Assembly (NCBI RefSeq): GCF_905220365.1
Contig: NC_061136.1
Location: 6,923,702 to 6,987,701 of the forward strand
DNA: 64,000 nucleotides
Source: Vanessa cardui
Taxonomy: Eukaryota > Arthropoda > Insecta > Lepidoptera > Nymphalidae
Reading direction: 5' to 3'
Below are positions 55,341 through 64,000 of this stretch, piece by piece (the stretch's first letter is position 1; each line of letters starts with the position of its first letter). The translations under genes and the position numbers were made by a program. The notes below the pieces were generated by a model that was given only the letters and a program-made list of their open reading frames with translations, was not told where the DNA came from and made no database searches.

Positions 55341-55665
55341 TGTATTATTTTTTTTTTTATTCACAGACTAATTTTACAATTTATTAACATAAGAATTCAT
55401 AACATTAGATGCTTAAATATATACAAATATGAACTAAAAGTAGTTACTGTATAAATCTTGACCGCGTGGATTGGTAGCAAAAATGCTAGCAGCATTTCCC
55501 CGTTGAATCGCAATTCCGATCTTCTAGGCAAAAAACGAACCAGCCCTCATGTCACCAGTGGAGGCAATGAGACGAGGTGTTATAGTTTTGGTGAAGTTTT
55601 TGCACCACTACTCCAAGGGCCAAACGTTTCGACAGCAAATGGAACAAAAAAGTAATTTGATATAA
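55341..55665 (-). pseudogene. Frameshifted C-terminus and tail of a LINE
   Basis: On the minus strand one frame reads FVPFAVETFGPWSSGAK, and after a shift the next reads ITPRLIASTGDMRAGSFF, a stop, then IGIAIQRGNAASIFATNP. This phrase order is the C-terminus of a widespread LINE reverse transcriptase ORF. A T run (poly-A on the minus strand) at about 55348-55358 ends it, next to the Helitron. There is at least one frameshift and one stop. Confidence 0.55.
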
Positions 55666-57131
55666 TTGAAATTGGTATTGTTCATTTTAACCTGTTGTCC
55701 AAATAAATTGTAGGTATTAATTTACTAAGGAATCCTAAAATATCCGTAAGTATAGCCAGAGTTTCAGTTATTAATGTTTAATTATGTACTATTGTTATTT
55801 TTAGTAGCATATAGCCTCTTCCTTCAACGTTAACAAACTAAAACACAGACCGTTAATAAACTGGTTTAGAAACGTATCGAGTGACATAGCCGCTTACAAT
55901 TAACCTGTCCTAATTAAACTCCTCTGAAATATACATTAATAAACATTTTGTAAGGGAAAATATTTTAATTGGTTTTATCTGATCCGTGGAAAATTGCTTA
56001 GCGATGAATAATTTATTCCGGGCGTGAAACGGTGGTCCAAATTTAATTGTTGTTGACGTTAAGACATAAATCTTGGCGAATCTGAGCGGAAGCAATTTAC
56101 ATAAATGCTGCCATCGCCGGTTTTATGTCTTCCTGTATTAGTATCTGAGATTTATAAGCTTGACTTGTTGATGTATTTCTTTATGAGAAAGTGAATCGTT
56201 GTGTAATCGTGATTTTTTTACTCCTTCAATCGATTAGCCAAAACACGTGCTTGTATAAATATTTGACCCATACGGTTCAACCTATACAATCTTTTTAAAT
56301 AATGAGATACATACTACGGCAACATCAGCATCGAAGCAAGCGATCTGTCCGCCCGTTCTAAAATACCATTAGCACATTAGTACACGCTTAATTCCTTTTT
56401 TTCATGCTTTTATTTAAATATCCTTGTATCTTTAAACTACTGGTCCTGGAAGAATTTCGAATAGATAGATATGTTATTTAATTTTAAAATTAATTATCAA
56501 TATTTTGCTACAAATTAATTATACCTACCTAAGCTAGTTCTAAGCTAGTTATGTTCCAATCTATTCTTGAAATTAGTAATTGATTGTCGTAGACTTACTG
56601 TATAAATGATCAAACTCGACAATTCCGTAGAATGTTTTAAGAGTTTATTCAGCGTAAAATATGAACGCAATTTAAAAATAATATGTAGTTTTTTCAACTA
56701 TTATAACCATAAATAAATAAAAAAACACGGGAATATTACCTATTTAATCGTGAAAATCGCAGTAAAAACTAAAATCTAATTAGAAAAAGTTACCGAACAC
56801 TATAACAGACGCATAAAACTTTGCTTTAATCAATGATCTCTCGGTTATTTTCGAACTATCGAGTTCTATTGGTAATCAAAATAACATCAGGATTACATAA
56901 TAAATATTGATGAGACTTTTGAAGTATTTGACATTTACAGATCGAAGTGAAGTGGGGCGTAAACTTTCTGGTAAGTGAGGTCACAATTAGACGGAGCGCT
57001 TAATTACGAAATTCGTCGTAACAATGAGGCTTCGCTGTCCGTCTTTCATAGGATTCTTATCCGATGGGTAGACACAGTGTATGCTAAAAAGCGAGTAGCG
57101 ATTTTATCAGTGGTATCTGTTTCATGTATTG

Positions 57132-57399
57132 AAGAGCCGAGATGGCCCAGTGGTGAGAATCCGTGCATCTTGACCGATGATTGCGGATTCAAACCCAGGC
57201 AAGCACCACTGAGTATTTACATGCTTAATTTGTGTTTAAAATTCATCTTGTGCTCGGCGGTGTAGAAAAATATCATGAAGAAACTTGCATGTGTCTAATT
57301 TCATAGAAATTCTGCCTCATGTGTATTGCACCATCCCGCGTTGGAACAGCGCGGTGGAAATGGTGGTTCCTAAACCTTCTCCTCAAATGGAGAGGTTTA
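57132..57399 (+). mobile_element. Metulj-like SINE with 12 bp target duplication
   Basis: Begins near GAGCCGAGATGGCCCAGTGG. The body matches the other copies, but it stops at CTCCTCAAATGGAGAGG without the final part of the family's 3' region. It is flanked by TTTCATGTATTG at 57120-57131 and 57400-57411, so the shorter 3' end was present at insertion. Confidence 0.8.
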
Positions 57400-57411
57400 T
57401 TTCATGTATTG

Positions 57412-60400
57412 TTCTAATGTGCTCATAAACGGTTTCATACAAGCTGATAGTTTTATTTGTAAAAAACACAAATAATAAATAAATTCTTCACATTAATCAC
57501 TAATAATATCACGTTTTTCTACAGACTTCAATACATAGTTCATTATATTATAAAAACGTAATAAATCTTCGAAGTCTATATTAAAGTTTATGTAATCGCT
57601 ATCCGCTCAAGCCTGTGTAATAAAAACCTCTTCAGAAAGCATCTAACATAACTAAGGGTTGTTGTAATACGATACTCGTATTATCAAAATTAATTGTTAC
57701 CGAACACGTTGCGATGGTTTACAGGTTAGGTCGAGGGCTGTGGTATTTGTTACTATGAAATATAACACTAGATACGTCTAGGTAATCCGTTTTTCGGGTA
57801 ATATTGTGTGATATGAGAACAGAGTTTCACTATCGTAATATTTCTAGCATACCGATAACTTTGGTAATAAAAGTAAAATTAACACTTCTATATATCTGTG
57901 TAAATAACACAGTTATTCTTTTTACTTCCAAATTATTATTTTTCCTAGTTTAGAAATAGTTAACTTGAATTTTAAGATTTCATTAATTAGCTTTAAAATT
58001 CTCTTAGTGGAAACCTACTTTTCTTTAAACCTTATAATCAACTATGGTAAAGCTACAGTAAAAATTAGTTGTCAAAACTTCAAGTAACAAATCATATATA
58101 CATTTGTACTACTTACGTGTACTTTTCGTATCGAAAAATATATCAAAACGCATTTACTTATAGATATAGTTATTACATTGTATTTTTTAGTCTATAAATT
58201 CAATTGGCAAATGCTCTCAATTATGTTATAAATGTCGTAATAATTTCAGTAACATTAATGTAGGTAATCATAATAACATACCACGTCAATAAATTTTAAT
58301 TAAAACAATCTCAATTGCATCATAAAATACATATTTAAAGATGAAATAAAAACGATTAAAACACCTCGATCAGCTATCAAATTTAAATACCAAGTAACAT
58401 TCTAGGTTGAATATGATTTACGACTATAATACAACTAATTACACGATAAACGATCGATAGAGCAATATCAAAAACGCGTTTCTTAAATCGAAAATGCTGT
58501 TATTTTAATAACGTTAAATTGCTAAACTGATAGAATAAACACAAAATTGCTTTTTAATAAACGCCCTCATGGGCGTTGCAGCGAAACCCTATTATTATGT
58601 ATCGGTTTTATTTTGTTATGGTCATTTAATTCCGACAACATAACAACGTTAATGTAAAAGATGGACCATAAAATTTTACAGGAGACGAATATATGGCGCG
58701 AATTTTGTCAAAAATGTAATTGATGTATGTAATGTTGCGTTGTTTATAACTTTCCTCTCGCAAGCCTTTTTTCCTTTTTTTTAACTTGGCAATGTTTTTT
58801 TTTTTTTTATTAATTACTACAATCTCAGAGTTGTTATTTAAAAACTGCCTTCTATAGCTACTGAGGTTTACACTACAAAAAATGTTTTTATCCTGTAAAT
58901 ATTGTTTCAATCTAATTATTATTGTCTGCTAATTGTTATAAAGAATTTGTATGTATTTATTTCGCGATAATAATTGGATAAAACAACCGCAAATTAATTG
59001 TTACGCAGTCCTCTATAAAATTTTAAAGAAGTAGTTAATACTTTAGTTCATTTCCAAATTACTTTTTAAATTGGCCGTTAAATAATCGACTTTTGAAATT
59101 GTATGAATAATTTGAGAATTCAACGATAAACAGCACGGAACGTTAAGAAATATTTACAATGTTTCATTTATATTGAAGTTTTAATAAAACCCAAATACGA
59201 TTTACGATGCCATTAATGTTTTTCATTGCAGTCTGCGTCTAGAAAAAGGATCTTTTATAATCCTTAAATTACAACCAATAAAAGGGATATTCAATTAATA
59301 AATGTCGCAAGCGTTTAAAACGTTTTATTTATTTTTTGAAATAGCGTACATTTCTTTGAATAACATGATATAATTTTAAGTTTATGTGGCATTAAGGGCT
59401 GCCTTGAACTTTTTACAGAATGCAAGTCGTATTTCTTTTTATCAGAAGTAAAGACGAGTAACAAATTATCACTTAAAGATACCGTCGCGGCCGCCTCTTA
59501 TCTACAACTCGCCCACATTCGAAGTTACGGCTCGCTATTATCTCTCAAACATTCGTTTCGCTCAAAATAAACTGCTCGACAATCCTTACCTTATCTGCTT
59601 TGAAATATTTTAAATTGAATTTAACAAAAATTAGAATGCAATATTCGTTAGGTCAAACAATACTGCGTGAGACCAAATAAAGGATATGCGTAGATCGTTC
59701 CCGAAAGTATTCAGTTAGTGGACGGGACTGAAATATCGTTCGCAAAAAGAGAATGCGACATCAAAGCATTCGAGAGATCTTGCCAGTGCGACGTGATATG
59801 GTTTAGAAATAACCACAGTAGTCGGTACACGAGCTGTCGACGCGGAGACAGTTCTGGTTTTCGCCCACGAAGCAATGTTCGCGCAGAACTGATGGTGATA
59901 TATTTTCATCCGATCTATTCTATTCCTTTGCCTTTTGCCTCATTATTATAATTCGTTAGCAAATTTAAAACGAATAAAAGTCGTAGATTTGGACTGAATA
60001 AGAATATGCATAATGCTTATGTAGAGCTAATTCCAACCAAAGTATGGTAGGTATAAAATGTAAGAATAATATTTGTAAACGCTGATCATTAGTCAAATAA
60101 GAAGGTTGTAATGTAAAATCATTTCGTGTTCCTTCGCGGGTATATTACAAGACTTGTTTTAATTTAGTCAAGTTGCTCCGTGCATATAAATGCGTTGTGG
60201 TTGCGCTATTGACGCCCTTTCCGAAATAATTACACGTTAGCAGTTCCGAAAATTACGAGTTCCCCTAGGTACGCGTTACGAGTGGGAATGGCTCGTTAAA
60301 CTTGATGAGCGTCGCTGTTTCGCCGCCTTGTACAGTATCCCACACAAACAGGTAAATAATACATTGGAATATAATCCTTATTTTAATGCGTATAAGAATG

Positions 60401-63400
60401 AGCGAATTGCGCTTGTTTAAAATCGTAGCTTTCTGTAGTTATTCTTCCTACACCGTAAAACAAGTTTCGATCCTTGCGAAACGCCGCTGTCAGCGCGTTA
60501 CCTTACCAAATTGCTATCAAGAGCAAGTATCGAGTCACCATCTACACAATATAAAACCGAGTGATAGTTTGATATGACCTTTTTGATACTAAAGCGTTCT
60601 CTATGATTTGCTTCACACACACATATACAGAAACAGCAATATAATACAATATTTATTTATATTCCAATGGATTATTTACGTTAAAATGTAAAGGAAAGAT
60701 ATGGAAGTGTCTTCGTCAAAGTTAGTGACATAATAAATGTGGAATCAAAATATCACTGTCGGCAAGCGATGCAAGGCAGGATCTCACCGTTGCCGCTAAT
60801 TATATCTTACCGTAACGTTCTACACTGAGACATTAAAATTAACTATACCATCCGTTTGATCTTTCCATTAGAGCATCACTATAAATAATCTATTAAAACG
60901 ACTTAGCAGTAGGTATGAGTCAATACTGTTCAAAAACAAGTCTTTGACAACGGTTGGATGTACTTTTTTTTAATTCCATTGATGAATACGTTTCAGTTAA
61001 TTTATGCGTTTCAAAATTCCATTACTGTTTAGTTTAGTCAGAAATTATTTTGCAAAGTCTAAGGACTTTAAGAATACATAGAACAACATTCATATTATGT
61101 ACGCATGGTAGGTTAATATATTGAAGGGTATTTATTTATGTTTATATTTATTTATTTTAAACTTTAAACATTAAAATATAGTATAAAAATTGGCTTAATG
61201 TTGTATAATAGCTAACCTAGGAAATTAACAAAGACTATGCTTGTGAAAGAAATTACCAAAAAATATTTGTTCTTGTAATGTTTTCTATTATTATTTGGTA
61301 TAATAAGTCAAGGTCAGTAATATAATTTTTTATAGATACTACAAATAACATATTATTATAAAATAATCTTACCCTTTGAATCTACGTTACGTAGCAGTGA
61401 TCCTAATTTGTTCTATAATAATAAAAAATATTTATGTATGTAATTATTATTAATTAAGAAAGCCCAAGGCAAACCATGATACCAGGTTATCAGTAATTTT
61501 GTGTGGGTATTCCGGTGCAGTTAGCGCGGATGAATCCCACATATCCTCCCACTTAATGTTAGAAAGGCATAAGCGCGGTTTTCCAATGAAAAAAAATGTA
61601 TATATTTATAAAACGTTCTAAGTCAATGGATATTATAAGTAAAGTCTAAATAAGGTTTTCTCATTGTTATTAATATATATATATTAAGTGTAAACTATTG
61701 TTTAGCACGGTTATGTCGTTTTTGACACTGATTCTGGTCAAAAAGGGTAATAAAATATAAAACCACTACATATATACAATTGACTTACTTTTGCTAGCTG
61801 TAAACATTCATTAGTCGACGTCACTTAGCACTTCATTTTAAAAGGATTAAAGGACGTATACTTATATAATTTTTAATTGATTGTACATTTTGTTACAATT
61901 TTTTTTAAGATGACATGCATTTAAACCTAGAGTACCATATCAATCTGACATACGGTAGACTTAGAATATTACGTCATTGTTTAGTGTACCGATAATAATG
62001 TACGCCTTTCTCAAATAATATCATAACAGACAAAGCTCTGTTAGAGTTTTATTATATAAAAGGTATTCTTTGTAAACTTTAAGAACCGCACTAGGAATAC
62101 AATGCTGTACGTACGGTACGATACGATAGTAATAGTTACCATTGTTTAGCGGATTGGCATTTCGCACACGCTTGAAATATTTCTACTTTCGAATCCGCGA
62201 AGTCGTGTAACATTTCGGAATAGTCTTAATAAATTGGAGATAAAATTGCGAGAGGAATGGAGCGGACCGCAAGGGGGAACAAAAAGTCGACGAGAGACGT
62301 TTGTCTGCTCCAAGATAAAAGTCGCGTCGCATTGTTCTACAAATGGTGGATAAAACAAAGGTTGCACAGAGTAGTATAACCAGTAATTAATAACATTCAT
62401 TCGCAGAAATCACAACGCAAACAAATATACCGGGCGCTGAGATATTTTATCACCAACTGTCATATTCATAAATGCATTTTAATATCAATAATTTTGCGAA
62501 TGTTCACATGACGGAAGTGCGTAGTTATAGGCGAAGACTGAAGGCTAATTATAAAGTTAGTACGTGAGTATGTGAGTAAGTTGGTCAATACTTGTAAACT
62601 GTATGATCAGTACCTAATAGTTATATCTTAGCAAGTTTTTTATTTTAGCTTTATTTTCGTTTTCTAAAAAAAATCAGTGCGTTTTTTTATGAGATTTGCT
62701 TTTGAGATAAAAATATTTATATGTAATCAATTTAAATAATATCTCCTCGTTAGTCACCTTGTAATTAGATCCCTAGTTCTTGTTATCATATCGAAGTAAA
62801 AAAGTTATAAACTTTGTTTAATTTTGACAGCTGACAAAAAGTAGTTGCGCCTGAACTCTCGTTTTAGTTTATGAGATTTTATCTGGGTTCGTATCTCACT
62901 TTTGTACTATGATATCTACTGTACAATTAGCTGGTCTCGGTTGGGTCTACATAGAATTGTGTATATGCATTCATGGACATAGATTGCGATACGAAGATAA
63001 CCAACCATCTTTAGATGTATTCGAATTTTAAATACATGATATTTTTCAGTAAAAACTCTTTAATCAGGTCATTTAGTAGTAAATAAAATAAAAAAAGAAT
63101 AAGTATGTAATTTTAAGTCGTGTTGGCTCTTCGTTTTACTACTCTACAACACGCGTCGAAGCCTGAGACTAATAAAAGTCGAGTGCTACGCTTTTGCGGA
63201 GCTAACTACGCTGTTAAGAAGCCTGTCGAACTTTCATGGCCAATTTGCTAGCATGGTCTCGATTGTTAGACCATAACGTCAATTACTATGCGAGTATGGT
63301 GTGCTAACCAAATCGTCGAGGGCAGAACTGCCCACTCGAATATCGGGTGGGCGAATTAGAATTCTATGGAGCAAAAGCTGTTAACTTTTATGAAAGTAAT

Positions 63401-64000
63401 CTCCATCGTTTGAAGTGTGTTATCAAGCTTGCGCAATTTCATTTCTATTAGCAGATTAAATTTAATTTTGTACTGATTTGAAGATAAAAGTATTTCATTA
63501 GCATTTTTTATGATCAAAGGATCAAGAGATTTAATGCTATAAAACCGTTTAATATTTTCGATCTTTGAAAAGTACGTTCTAAAACATTGAAACTGTTTAT
63601 TGCTTGAAATGTTATTATTTAAGTTAGCCGGAGGAAACTTCGTTCGAACGCATGCCGGTGAATATTAAAGTCATGTTAGTATTTTCACGATCATTTGTTA
63701 TTTCAGGCCCTTTACCGAGTCAGGTACAACATATTCAAATAAGCAAATAAAATCTTTAGAGGGTTTACTCTCGTAGGTGGTCTGTATATTCTCACTTGAA
63801 ATTCACATTATGCATGTCCGTCACGTGACATGCTCACATCTTGTTTATTGTCGACTATTATTCGTATTAATCCCCAGCCTGACATTTTTGTCCTCTGTTT
63901 GACCCAGTTCCGAGAGAATGTCAGGAAAAATGTGTAGGAAAAAGGCCGCGTATCACTAATGTGGCGATACTATTAATCATGTTTGCACAATGCGTGTCAG
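57412..64000. other. Intergenic to the window end, no gene seen
   Basis: AT-rich with GC-richer patches at 59460-59930, 60180-60560, 62160-62400 and 63110-63370. Short frames in them (63-84 codons) lack recognisable similarity. ATG 60305 opens 15 codons to a GTAAAT donor. These patches are better candidates for regulatory DNA than for genes. Confidence 0.45.

Noticed and set aside
59700..59910. Possible promoter with TCAGTT initiator in a GC-richer patch
   Set aside because: No downstream promoter element at the right spacing, no TATA box and no credible downstream exon.
60305..60351. ATG opening 15 codons to a GTAAAT donor
   Set aside because: Too short, no partner exon found, and such combinations are frequent by chance.
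1..64000. CRISPR arrays, operons, phage or viral gene clusters
   Set aside because: No regularly spaced repeats, no tightly packed genes and no viral structural or replication genes were seen; the sequence is that of an insect nuclear genome.

Overview
The window looks like AT-rich nuclear DNA of a lepidopteran insect, probably a butterfly. Four things suggest this: one multi-exon neural receptor gene with arthropod-type introns, a dense population of lepidopteran repeats (tRNA-derived SINEs of the kind called Metulj in Heliconius, Lep1-like non-autonomous Helitrons ending in CTAGT, and LINE tails), an R4-clade retrotransposon, and no prokaryotic or viral gene organisation. Family names were assigned by eye from memory, without any database search.

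Layout. 1-27,190 is gene-poor intergenic DNA. It holds decayed SINE, LINE and Helitron pieces and two perfect short-loop palindromes (11,575-11,618 and 13,180-13,246). About 27,195-31,100 (minus strand) is a non-LTR retrotransposon with one uninterrupted 1199-residue ORF containing a reverse transcriptase, a CCHC knuckle and a restriction-like endonuclease, as in the R4/Dong clade. 31,100-34,233 is intergenic and carries two GC-richer patches that could be promoter or 5' UTR of the next gene.

34,234-48,316 (plus strand) is the only cellular gene I can assemble. It is a Roundabout (Robo) axon-guidance receptor, reconstructed from 15 coding exons that join in frame into a 980-residue protein: signal peptide, four Ig domains, two fibronectin III domains, one membrane segment and a short tail ending in an Ena-binding LPPPP motif. 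Relative to the usual 5 Ig + 3 FN3 layout it lacks Ig5 and FN1. I recall the same reduced layout being reported for the silkworm Robo1 paralogues. Its introns hold two full SINEs, a 5'-truncated LINE and several copies of a dispersed repeat; the 6.7 kb first intron also contains a third perfect palindrome (36,970-37,030).

48,317-64,000 is intergenic apart from the robo 3' UTR. It contains a nested insertion (a GC-rich poly-A retroelement with a 16-17 bp target duplication inside a Lep1-like Helitron, 54,364-55,340), a frameshifted LINE end directly beside it, a SINE with a 12 bp target duplication, and weak candidates for a first exon.

I did not find evidence for a previously undescribed multi-gene system. 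The observations most worth follow-up are the domain-reduced Robo, the intact R4-type element, the nested insertion and the three perfect hairpins of similar design.
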